Source: an uncultured Desulfobacter sp. (GTDB lineage: Bacteria > Desulfobacterota > Desulfobacteria > Desulfobacterales > Desulfobacteraceae). Taken from it: 64,000 nt of DNA. This document shows, piece after piece, positions 35,581-43,591 of the stretch (positions within the stretch are counted from its first letter, which is position 1; every line of letters starts with the position of its first letter). Position numbers and translations under genes: made by a program. The notes under the pieces are model-generated. The model made no database searches. It was not told where the DNA came from and saw only the letters and a program-made list of their open reading frames with translations. Where the stretch lies: positions 2,294,001 to 2,358,000 of the forward strand of contig NZ_OY762229.1 of NCBI RefSeq assembly GCF_963665355.1, read 5' to 3'.

Positions 35581-36708
35581 TTAGATGTTGCCCAGGTGGT
35601 TTTGGTAGATATCAATGATCTTTAGACCCATAATGTCAATGGTATGGCCGGTTTTAACTTTTTTTTCCGCCTTTTGGGAGCGCTCAAGTGTTTTTGCCGG
35701 GTTTTCAATGGTTTTTAAAATCATCTTGCACAATTCGTCGGGATGTCCCACTTGAAAAAGCAGACCGGTGTCATTATGGGTGATGATATCTGCAATCCCT
35801 CCGGTCTTTGATCCAATCACCGGACATCGTGCATACATTGCCTCAAGCAGGGCTTGGGGAACCCCTTCAAAACCTGCCAGCGACGGCAGGATCTTGCAGT
35901 CTAAAGACCGATAAAAAGGCCAGACATTTTCCTGGAATCCAAGAAAATGTACTCTGTCCTCAATTTTTAAATCCCTGGCAAGTTGTGACAGTCTGTGCAG
36001 ATAAGATGTCTCTCCGGTGCCTGCAATGACCAGATGGTGGGGGATACGGCCGGATGCCTGGTGGAATCCATTTAAGAGGATGTCCACGCCCTTGTCCTGG
36101 GAAACCCGGCCTGCGAATCCGATGAAATGGGTAGGGGAGGCAAGATTGAGCTTTGCCGCCAGAGCCTCTCTCTCGTCATCCTTTGGATTCAGATGTTCAG
36201 GTTCAATGATACCCGAGGGCATTGAAAAGACCTGGTGGTCGGAAAGATGAAAAACCTCCTGGAGGTGACGCTTGGTGTAATCTGCTGTGGTAAATGTATA
36301 GTGGCTTAGTTTTTTATAAAGCAAACCATTATACCAGGATCCGTTGACTGGCGCACTGATGTGGCGTGATAAAATCCTAAGGGGTATATGGGCCTTTTTA
36401 GCTGCCGGCAAGGCTATTTTTGAATCCGTATTTCCATGGGTGTTGAGAATATCAGGTTTTTCATGGTTGAAAATACGAATAAGGCGTCGGTAATCGGATA
36501 ACGCTGACAAGCGTTTGAACGCCATTGGGTGTACGTTGAGGCCATGTCTTTGTGCTTTCTGGAGCAAGGGGGTCTTTTCAGGGGCTATAATGGAGACCCT
36601 GTGGCCTTTGTCCGACATCCATAAAGATTCGTTCAGTACTCTTTTTTCAAGTCCCCCCCAATTTGTGTGGCAAGTGGTATGAATGATATTATATATGGGT
36701 GATTTCAT
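35581..36708 (-). CDS. Family 4 glycosyltransferase
   Basis: This 375-residue GT-B enzyme starts with NIIHTTCHTNWGGLEKRVLNESLWMSDKGHRV. The nucleotide-sugar lobe begins at FIGFAGRVSQDKGVDILLNGFHQA (about 192-215) and carries LPSLAGFEGVPQALLEAMYARCPVIGSKTGGIADII (about 293-328), the E-x7-E region. It is related to the next gene upstream (36780-37943): both share the WGxxEKRxLxESLWM start and likely arose by duplication. It is the last gene of the kdnA-kdnB-kdsB cluster, separated from its neighbour by 71 bases. Confidence 0.88.
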   Translation of the reverse strand: MKSPIYNIIHTTCHTNWGGLEKRVLNESLWMSDKGHRVSIIAPEKTPLLQKAQRHGLNVHPMAFKRLSALSDYRRLIRIFNHEKPDILNTHGNTDSKIALPAAKKAHIPLRILSRHISAPVNGSWYNGLLYKKLSHYTFTTADYTKRHLQEVFHLSDHQVFSMPSGIIEPEHLNPKDDEREALAAKLNLASPTHFIGFAGRVSQDKGVDILLNGFHQASGRIPHHLVIAGTGETSYLHRLSQLARDLKIEDRVHFLGFQENVWPFYRSLDCKILPSLAGFEGVPQALLEAMYARCPVIGSKTGGIADIITHNDTGLLFQVGHPDELCKMILKTIENPAKTLERSQKAEKKVKTGHTIDIMGLKIIDIYQNHLGNI

Positions 36709-36779
36709 GTGTGTGTTATTTTATGTTGGCGTTAAGGCGTTGGGATAATGCATGGCAAAAACTATAACTTATCGCTTAT

Positions 36780-37943
36780 TCAGGGCGTCATTAGCAATTG
36801 CCGATCGATTTTGACCTGGTGTAACCGGTAGATACGCAATATGTCTCTGCCCATGGCATCCATGGTGTAATGCTTTTCAACCAGGGCCCGGGCCGTCTGG
36901 GCGAGGGCCTGGACCTGAAGGGAATGGTTCAGGGTCCACCCGATGATTTCCGGCAGAGAGCCGGGTTGCGCCGGATCAAAGACCCTGCCGGTTTTATTCT
37001 CAATAAGGATATCTCTGAGGCCTGGAACATCTGCGCCAATTACCGGGCAGAACCAAGCCATGGCGTTTATCATTTCCCCAGGCACCCCCTGGTAGAAATG
37101 TTGAGGATTGGGAAAATGGACACAGCAATCCAGGGCCTTATAGAAGTCGGCACTATTTTCTTGTTGTAAGGGCAGAACATGTACGCGGTCATTTGTCTTT
37201 TCAGCCATATTTCCCCGATTTTCGGAGGGCGCTGCGATAACCAGATGGTGAAAAGGATATTTAAGGCAGACCTGATGGGCAATTTTGTCGAGCAGCCTTA
37301 TTTCTGGGGTATCAATCCTGCCGAAAATTCCGATGAAACGGGCATCTGTCCTTAATCCAAAAGTGTTTGCCAGTTTCTGCCTGCCAGCTGCTTGGTTTGC
37401 TTTAATTGTGCTATTCGGACCGATTTCATGGATATCAGGCATGGCAATGCCGTCAGGGATGGAAAAAACATGCATGTCTGACAGGGAAAAGGTTTGTTTC
37501 AGGTGTCTGGTGCTGTCCTTTGAGGTGGTGAAAACATAATGGCACTGGGTTTTGTAGATTTTTTTATTGGGCCAGGTGTATTTGACCCGCTCTCCGTTAT
37601 GCCGGGACATGATCCGGCAGGGAACGCCCGTGGTCTGGGCCGCCTTTAAGGCAAGCCTGGCATCGCCTCTGCCGTGGGCATTGACCACAAAGGGCTGTTC
37701 GCTGGAAAATATCTGTTTGAGCCGTCCATATTCTCCGACTCTGGCCAGGGTTTTAAAGGAGATGGGGTAGACCATCAATCCGTTTTGTTTGGCCTGTTCA
37801 AATAATGGACTTCCCCCCGGGGCAATAATGGCGACCTGGTGACCATTTTCTTTCATCCATAATGATTCGCAAAGGATTCGTTTTTCCCTATCCCCCCACA
37901 GGAGCCTGGAAGATGTATGAATGATTTTATAGAATGATTTCAT
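36780..37943 (-). CDS. Family 4 glycosyltransferase (paralogue of neighbour)
   Basis: This 387-residue protein starts KIIHTSSRLLWGDREKRILCESLWMKENGHQVAII, closely like the downstream paralogue. Its donor lobe is more diverged: RFIGIFGRIDTPEIRLLDKIA where the relative has a GRVSQDKG block. QGVPGEMINAMAWFCPVIGADVPGLRDILIE keeps an E-x7 type region, but the first acidic residue is replaced (HFYQGVPGEM versus AGFEGVPQAL). Catalysis may therefore be altered. It starts 15 bases after kdsB and is probably cotranscribed. Confidence 0.8.
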   Translation of the reverse strand: MKSFYKIIHTSSRLLWGDREKRILCESLWMKENGHQVAIIAPGGSPLFEQAKQNGLMVYPISFKTLARVGEYGRLKQIFSSEQPFVVNAHGRGDARLALKAAQTTGVPCRIMSRHNGERVKYTWPNKKIYKTQCHYVFTTSKDSTRHLKQTFSLSDMHVFSIPDGIAMPDIHEIGPNSTIKANQAAGRQKLANTFGLRTDARFIGIFGRIDTPEIRLLDKIAHQVCLKYPFHHLVIAAPSENRGNMAEKTNDRVHVLPLQQENSADFYKALDCCVHFPNPQHFYQGVPGEMINAMAWFCPVIGADVPGLRDILIENKTGRVFDPAQPGSLPEIIGWTLNHSLQVQALAQTARALVEKHYTMDAMGRDILRIYRLHQVKIDRQLLMTP

Positions 37944-37958
37944 GAATAATCAGCAGTA

Positions 37959-38687
37959 TTAGCGTAAGTTAGCTTCAACACGTTCAATATCTTCGGGCAG
38001 ATCAATCTCCGGTGAATCATATTGTGTGACAGCCACTTTGATGGGAAATCCGTATTCGAGCACCCGTAGCTGCTCCAGTTTTTCCACCTGTTCGCAGGTG
38101 CCGCTGTCAAGGGTGACAATTTTATCAAGAAATGCCTTGGTATATGCGTAGAATCCCAGATGTTTATAGTAGTCCACCTCTGTCTGGCCATCCCGGGGGA
38201 AAGGGATTTGGGCCCGGGAAAAATACATGGCAAATCCCTGGCGGTTAAACACGACCTTTACGTCCTTGGGGTCTGTAATCTCCCGGGGATTTTGGATCTT
38301 AAATGCCAGGGTGGACATGGCCAGGTCCGGATCTTCATCAAAGGGCCGGATCAGGTCATCAAGGCTTTTAGGGTTAAACACGGGCTGATCCCCCTGGATA
38401 TTGATGATGATATCTTCGGGGGCCGCGCCAAGCATCTTGGCGGTTTCGGCCACCCGGTCCGTGCCTGAACGGCAGGTCTCGGAGGTCATCACAGCCTCAC
38501 CTCCAAAGGCTTTTACGGCATCCACAATACGCTGGTCATCCGTGGCAACAATGGTTCTTGTCACCACGGATGATTTCTGGGATTGTTCAAACACCCGCTG
38601 GATCATGGGTTTCCCGGCGATATGAACCAAGGGCTTGCCCCCAAGCCGGCTGGAGCCAAAACGTGCGGGGATCACTGCAATGGGCAT
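37959..38687 (-). CDS. kdsB: CMP-Kdo synthetase (3-deoxy-manno-octulosonate cytidylyltransferase)
   Basis: This 242-residue nucleotidyltransferase has IAVIPARFGSSRLGGKPLVHIAGKPMIQRV (about 2-31), TDDQRI, then CRSGTDRVAE (about 71-80) and IIINIQGDQPVF (about 91-102), all KdsB hallmarks. It makes the activated sugar used by WaaA. ATG 38687 is preferred over the longer frame to 38726 because the family begins at MPIAVIPAR and kdnB ends at 38692, four bases upstream. Next to kdnA and kdnB its natural substrate is probably 8-amino-Kdo, as for the Shewanella enzyme. Confidence 0.93.
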   Translation of the reverse strand: MPIAVIPARFGSSRLGGKPLVHIAGKPMIQRVFEQSQKSSVVTRTIVATDDQRIVDAVKAFGGEAVMTSETCRSGTDRVAETAKMLGAAPEDIIINIQGDQPVFNPKSLDDLIRPFDEDPDLAMSTLAFKIQNPREITDPKDVKVVFNRQGFAMYFSRAQIPFPRDGQTEVDYYKHLGFYAYTKAFLDKIVTLDSGTCEQVEKLEQLRVLEYGFPIKVAVTQYDSPEIDLPEDIERVEANLR

Positions 38688-38691
38688 GGGC

Positions 38692-39759
38692 CTACATCTT
38701 TTCAAAAAGGCTGCGCGCCTTGTCACGGGTCATGATGCTCTTCCAGTCCTTGCCCAGGCAATTTTCCCATAAAGGGTCCAGGTTCAGGGCCACAGTGATC
38801 ATGGTCTCCATCTGGTCCCCGGTAAGGCCCTGTGTGAGCCCTCTGGGAATGTCCACCCCTGTTTTCTCCATGATGGTTCTAAATTCTTTCACGCCGTCGG
38901 GGTAGTATTCATCCAGGGTGTCAAAGGTGATACAGCAGCCCACGCCGTGGTGGGTGCCCAGCACATAGGCCAGCCCATAGGAGAGGGCATGGCAGGCACC
39001 CACCTGGGAGTAGGCAATGCTCATACCGCCGAAAAAGGAGGCCATCATGAGCTTGTCCGCTGAATCCGGGTGGTTGTCCACAAACACCTGGCGGCACAGA
39101 TCCAGGGATTTTTCTCCGTACGCTTTGGAGAATTCATTGATATAGGTGCCCTGCAGGGACTCGATGCAGTGGATGTAGCAGTCCATGCCGGTGTAGAAAT
39201 GCTGTTCCTTGGGGACGCCTGCCGTCAGTTCGGGATCCAGAACCACCTGGTCAAACACCGTATAATCGGAGTTCAGTCCCAGTTTCTTTTCAGGTCCGGT
39301 GAGCACGGCTGTCCGGGAGACTTCTGCGCCTGTGCCGGAAAGGGTGGGGACCGCTGCATGCCATACGGCAGGGTTCTTGATCAGGTCCCATCCCTGGTAC
39401 AGGGTGGATGATCCCTCATTGGTGAGCATCAAAGAGACGGATTTGGCCAGATCCATGGCAGATCCGCCACCGATGCCGATGACTGCGCAGGGCAGAGTCG
39501 GCTTAAAGTTTTTTGCTTCCAGGGTGATCTTATCAACATACCCTGTTTTGGGTTCATCGGCCACATTGACCCACAAAAGAAAATCATTGTTATGCAAAGG
39601 GATTCGTTTTTCAAGGTCTTTGTCCTTAAATACATCATCCACAACAAAAACCGCCCAGTCTTCACCGGACTTGCGCCGGCTGGCCACAACTTCATCAAGC
39701 TGGGCAAAACAGCCCCGTCCGAAAAGAATATTGGGAACCAGCTTAAAATTTCTGAACAT
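38692..39759 (-). CDS. kdnB: 3-deoxy-manno-octulosonate 8-oxidase KdnB (Fe-dependent alcohol dehydrogenase)
   Basis: This 355-residue member of the iron-containing alcohol dehydrogenase family has the NAD(P) block GIGGGSAMDLAKSVSLM (about 97-113) and SGTGAEVSRTAV (about 142-153). The metal ligands lie in MDCYIHCIES (about 196-205) and CHALSYGLAYVLGTHHGVG (about 258-276). The start FRNFKLVPNILFGRGCFAQLDEVV recalls Shewanella KdnB, which oxidises C8 of Kdo to an aldehyde. The kdnA-kdnB-kdsB order supports this over a general alcohol dehydrogenase. All three genes read in one direction with short gaps. Confidence 0.85.
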   Translation of the reverse strand: MFRNFKLVPNILFGRGCFAQLDEVVASRRKSGEDWAVFVVDDVFKDKDLEKRIPLHNNDFLLWVNVADEPKTGYVDKITLEAKNFKPTLPCAVIGIGGGSAMDLAKSVSLMLTNEGSSTLYQGWDLIKNPAVWHAAVPTLSGTGAEVSRTAVLTGPEKKLGLNSDYTVFDQVVLDPELTAGVPKEQHFYTGMDCYIHCIESLQGTYINEFSKAYGEKSLDLCRQVFVDNHPDSADKLMMASFFGGMSIAYSQVGACHALSYGLAYVLGTHHGVGCCITFDTLDEYYPDGVKEFRTIMEKTGVDIPRGLTQGLTGDQMETMITVALNLDPLWENCLGKDWKSIMTRDKARSLFEKM

Positions 39760-39778
39760 TTATAATTATTCCTTACGT

Positions 39779-40963
39779 TTATTTTAAGGCAGTTAATACT
39801 GCCTGGATGCGTTTGTCCATATCATCAGCGGTCCAGGAAAGCATAATCTGCATGGAGAGTGCCCGCTTCATGATGGTTTCGCTTTGCTCCAGAACAAGAC
39901 CTTCATAATCCGGCAGGTCCGCGTTCAATTCAAGGGGAAGTCTGGCAGCCCGTTTCATTCCCTTAAGATGGTGCCATTTTTTATAGTAGTGCCAGTTGTT
40001 GTCATACCAGAAGGCACAGGGCGCCCCGTTTGCCGCAAGTTTTTTGGCAGCTGTTCTTGCCTGATCTTCCGTGGACATAAAAAAGCTTAAAAACGTGGCG
40101 GAATCTCCGTCAGGGTCGGGAAGTTCCCGGAAAGTAACGCCGCTGATCTCTTTCATGGCATCCTTGATGGCGGCTTTATTTTTTTTCTGGATTTCAATGA
40201 TGCGGTCAAGTTTGCCTAACTGGGCAAGACCCACGGCCGCATTAAGTTCGGATATTCTGTAATTGGTGCCCATGATGGGATGGTCATCCGCGCCACGGTC
40301 AGGGCCGCCCAGATGATCATGCCCATGGTCTGCAAACTGGTGGCACCGGGCGTAGACCTCTTCGTCACTGGTGATAATACCGCCGCCTTCACCGCAGGTT
40401 ACGGTTTTCACCGCGTCAAAGGAGAAACAGCCGGCTTTGCCGAATGTGCCGAGATGACGGCCTTTGAAACTTGCGCCCAAAGACTGGCAGGCATCTTCCA
40501 GAAGTACCAGACCTTTTTTGTCGCAAAAGGCTTTGATTTCATCAATTCTTGCCATGGCTCCGCACATATGCACCGGCACCACGGCCTTTGTCCGTGGCGT
40601 TACTGCCGCCTCCAGGCGATCCGGGTCCAGGCACAGGGTATGGTCGATGTCTGCAAAGACAGGTACTGCACCGGCCTGGATCACAGCCTCAAATGTGGCC
40701 ACAAAGGTAAAGGGCGGCACAATGACCTCATCTCCTGCCCCGATGCCGCAGGCTGCAAGGGCTGTACAAAGCGCCGCTGTCCCGCTGGAGCATAGATGGC
40801 TGAAGCCTGCGCCTGTTATCTGGGCCAGTTTTTTTTCAAATTCCAGGGCCTTAAAATGGCCGTTTCTGACCCCTTCAAATCCGTATCTGAATAAAACGCC
40901 TGTCTCCAGTACATCATTGACCTGTTTACGTTCCTCATCTGAAAATAATTCAAAGCCAGGCAT
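39779..40963 (-). CDS. kdnA: 8-amino-3,8-dideoxy-manno-octulosonate aminotransferase KdnA (DegT/DnrJ family)
   Basis: This is a 394-residue pyridoxal-phosphate enzyme of the sugar aminotransferase group. FEKKLAQITGAGFSHLCSSGTAALCTALAACGIGAGDEVIVPPFTFVATFEAVI is the N-terminal cofactor region. The PLP lysine lies in CFSFDAVKTVTCGEGGGIIT (about 184-203, K190). TNYRISELNAAVGLAQL follows. It would transfer an amino group to the C8 aldehyde made by KdnB, giving 8-amino-Kdo. It is the first gene of the minus-strand cluster, 20 bases before kdnB. Function rests on the three-gene neighbourhood; other DegT enzymes act on other sugars. Confidence 0.85.
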   Translation of the reverse strand: MPGFELFSDEERKQVNDVLETGVLFRYGFEGVRNGHFKALEFEKKLAQITGAGFSHLCSSGTAALCTALAACGIGAGDEVIVPPFTFVATFEAVIQAGAVPVFADIDHTLCLDPDRLEAAVTPRTKAVVPVHMCGAMARIDEIKAFCDKKGLVLLEDACQSLGASFKGRHLGTFGKAGCFSFDAVKTVTCGEGGGIITSDEEVYARCHQFADHGHDHLGGPDRGADDHPIMGTNYRISELNAAVGLAQLGKLDRIIEIQKKNKAAIKDAMKEISGVTFRELPDPDGDSATFLSFFMSTEDQARTAAKKLAANGAPCAFWYDNNWHYYKKWHHLKGMKRAARLPLELNADLPDYEGLVLEQSETIMKRALSMQIMLSWTADDMDKRIQAVLTALK

Positions 40964-41081
40964 GCTGTCTCCTTATGTTGCACAAATTTTTGCGCCCCGG
41001 TGCGGCAAAATTCGATAATAGACTATAAAAATTAGGAATAAATATCAAATCCGGGATATGTTTTCAAGGCGGATCCAAATA

Positions 41082-41110
41082 TTGACTTTCATTTTTCTAA
41101 TGCTTATAAA
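41082..41110 (+). promoter_or_regulatory. Strong sigma70-type promoter before the radical SAM gene
   Basis: TTGACT (41082-41087), a 17-base spacer and TATAAA (41105-41110) lie about 140 bases before the preferred start at 41251, leaving a leader of about 130 bases. Confidence 0.65.
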
Positions 41111-41250
41111 CCTTTTATCGGAAAGGTTCAATATGGCAGCCATGGACGGATTAAATATATTAGCACCCTGGCTTAACCCGCAATATGATCGTAATTGAAC
41201 AGCTTATTTATTGCGTTCATATAAAAAAGCAAAAAGCTGTGGTTTTTATT

Positions 41251-42414
41251 ATGTCAGATAATAAACAGATACAGGCATACCAGGGATATGAACAGGGCCC
41301 CACTTGTCCGACCAGTGATGTATACAGTCTTCTGCTGCGTCTGGTCCGCAATTGTCCGTGGAACAGGTGTTCCTTTTGTCCGGTGTATAAAAAGCAGAAA
41401 TTTTCCATGCGCCCTGTGGAAGATATCATTAAAGATATTGATCTGATTCGCACATACGTTGACAGGCTGCTTGAGGAAAATGCCCTGCCCATTGCCTTTG
41501 ACCAGGAACGGATTCATTCCGTTTATACCAGTTTTGAGATCCGGGACCGGGTGGCTTTCAACAACGCCGTCAAGTGGTATGCCACGGGCATGACTGCCAT
41601 CTTTCTACAGGACGCCAATCCGCTGGTTATGAAACCCAAGGATATACTTTTCATCCTCAGGCATATCAAGGAGAGTTTTCCACAAACCGAGACCATTTCC
41701 ACCTATGCCAGGAGCAGCACAATTCTTCAGTTGCCCGACGGTGTCCTGGAGCAGATGCATGAACTTGGCCTGAATCGGATCCATGTGGGGCTTGAGAGCG
41801 GGTCGAATTTAGTGCTCAACCGCATGCGCAAAGGGGTGGACAGAGCCGGTCACATAAAGGCGGGGAAACGGATTCGGCAGGCAGGTATTGAGCTGTATGA
41901 ATATGTGATGCCGGGACTGGGGGGGATTGACCTCTCCATTGAGCATGCCCTTGAGACCGCCGAAGCCCTGAATGCAATAAATCCGGATGTGATTAAAATT
42001 CGAACCCTTGCCATTGCACCCTCCACAGAATTGTCCCACTGGCGCCTTCGGGGTATGTTTGAAAAACCAGGTGACAGTATGATTGCCACGGAATTGCGCC
42101 TGATGCTTGAGACCCTGGACAATATAGAGTCCCGTATCAAAAGTGACCACATTCTGAATCTGTTTGAAACGATTTCAGGTACATTGCCCCAGGATAAGGA
42201 AAAATTGATCGGGATCATTGACCGGTTTTTTGAGCTGCCCCCCCAAGAGCGCATTCTTTACCAGATCGGCCGTCGCATGGGCTTTTTCAAGGAGCCCCAG
42301 GGCATGGATTTGAGCCCCCACATGGATCAGGTGCGTCTTGCCTGTGAAAATTACGGGGTTACCATCAAAAACGTGGACGAGATCCTTGACCGGTTGATGA
42401 TGCGGTTTGTCTGA
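41251..42414 (+). CDS. Radical SAM protein of unknown function
   Basis: From ATG 41251 this is 387 residues; the open frame reaches 41185 but the extra part is unlike the family. The cluster motif reads NCPWNRCSFCPVYK (about 34-47). Its cysteine spacing is C-x4-C-x2-C, one longer than the classical radical SAM triad. FSMRPVEDIIKDI follows, then ISTYARSSTILQLP and LNRIHVGLESGSNLVLNRMRKG (about 171-192), the beta-strand pattern of a radical SAM barrel. It overlaps hemW by 8 bases, so both are one transcript. Related proteins occur in anaerobes; the reaction is unknown. Confidence 0.82.
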   Translation: MSDNKQIQAYQGYEQGPTCPTSDVYSLLLRLVRNCPWNRCSFCPVYKKQKFSMRPVEDIIKDIDLIRTYVDRLLEENALPIAFDQERIHSVYTSFEIRDRVAFNNAVKWYATGMTAIFLQDANPLVMKPKDILFILRHIKESFPQTETISTYARSSTILQLPDGVLEQMHELGLNRIHVGLESGSNLVLNRMRKGVDRAGHIKAGKRIRQAGIELYEYVMPGLGGIDLSIEHALETAEALNAINPDVIKIRTLAIAPSTELSHWRLRGMFEKPGDSMIATELRLMLETLDNIESRIKSDHILNLFETISGTLPQDKEKLIGIIDRFFELPPQERILYQIGRRMGFFKEPQGMDLSPHMDQVRLACENYGVTIKNVDEILDRLMMRFV

Positions 42415-43588
42415 ACATATTTATATTCACGTTCCCTTCTGCATAAAAAAATGCAGGTATTGTGATTTTTATTCCAAAATCGACCTGGCTCTGATTCCTG
42501 ATTATGTGGCGGCCCTGGTCCGGGAGATTCGGCTGCGTTCACCGTCAACGGTACCACAGTCCCGAGGGAGTGCTGCCACCGTATATTTCGGGGGCGGTAC
42601 CCCGTCCGTGCTCGGATCCCGACACCTGGGAACCATTCTGCATGCCCTGGACAAGTCCTTTGGCCTTAGCGGCCAAACCGAAATCACCCTTGAAGCCAAT
42701 CCCGGCACCCTGGACGACACTCATTTAAAAGAGTTCCCCGAAATGGGAATTAATCGCCTAAGCCTTGGTGTCCAGTCTTTTGATCCGGCACAGCTTTGTC
42801 TTTTGGGGCGTATTCATTCGGCGGATGATGCCGTTCGTGCCGTGGAGAAGGTCCGTAATGCCGGGATTGAAAATATCAGTCTGGATCTGATTTACGGCCT
42901 TCCCGGTCAAACCGGGGAACACCTGATCCGGGAGCTTGACTGTGCCCTGGATCTTTCCTGTACTCATCTTTCCTGCTATATGCTTACCCTTGAACCGGGC
43001 ACAGCCCTGCATGCCATGTATAAAAGGGGCAAGTTTTTTCCCATGGCCCAACGGGACCAGGTTGACCTTTTCCGTAAGGTTGCCGGATATTTTAAATCCC
43101 GGGGGTGGGATCATTATGAAATATCCAACTTTGCAAAGGATAGAGCCCTTCGTTCTTTACATAACAGTGCGTACTGGCGGATGGTGCCCTACCATGGATT
43201 CGGACCGGCCGCCCATTCCTATATTATAAAATCCGGCACCCACGGGAAGGGCGTTTATGAAAGATCCTGGAATGAACCGGATCTTGATGGATATATTCAG
43301 GCGCTGGCATCGGGGCATCTTCCCCCATCCGACGGTGAAGCTCTGACCCTGGAGCAGCGGCAGATGGAGTATATTATGGTGGGATTGCGGACATCCACGG
43401 GGCTTGATATCAGAGCCGCACAGGATTTGTGGGAAAACCGGTTTTTGACCGTGTTTCAAAACTTGATGGAACAGCTCAAAGGCAAGAACTTCGCCCGATA
43501 CCAGGATGCCGGCAAACGGTTCGTTCTGACCCTTGACGGCTGGATGCACCTGGACAGTATTATCTCAGCTTTTGTTGAAAAAATATGA
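42407..43588 (+). CDS. hemW: Radical SAM heme chaperone HemW-like protein
   Basis: This 393-residue protein has IYIHVPFCIKKCRYCDFYS with the C-x3-C-x2-C cluster motif plus the extra aromatic, then YFGGGTPS (about 59-66), LEANPGTL, GINRLSLGVQSFD and ISLDLIYGLPGQT. The C-terminal part has YEISNFAKD, LHNSAYWRMVPYHGFGPAAHS and the HemW end domain. HemW was long called HemN; it delivers heme rather than oxidising coproporphyrinogen. The start must be TTG at 42407, since TGA at 42398 closes the frame. It overlaps the upstream stop, suggesting reinitiation. Confidence 0.9.
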   Translation: MSEHIYIHVPFCIKKCRYCDFYSKIDLALIPDYVAALVREIRLRSPSTVPQSRGSAATVYFGGGTPSVLGSRHLGTILHALDKSFGLSGQTEITLEANPGTLDDTHLKEFPEMGINRLSLGVQSFDPAQLCLLGRIHSADDAVRAVEKVRNAGIENISLDLIYGLPGQTGEHLIRELDCALDLSCTHLSCYMLTLEPGTALHAMYKRGKFFPMAQRDQVDLFRKVAGYFKSRGWDHYEISNFAKDRALRSLHNSAYWRMVPYHGFGPAAHSYIIKSGTHGKGVYERSWNEPDLDGYIQALASGHLPPSDGEALTLEQRQMEYIMVGLRTSTGLDIRAAQDLWENRFLTVFQNLMEQLKGKNFARYQDAGKRFVLTLDGWMHLDSIISAFVEKI

Positions 43589-43591
43589 TGA

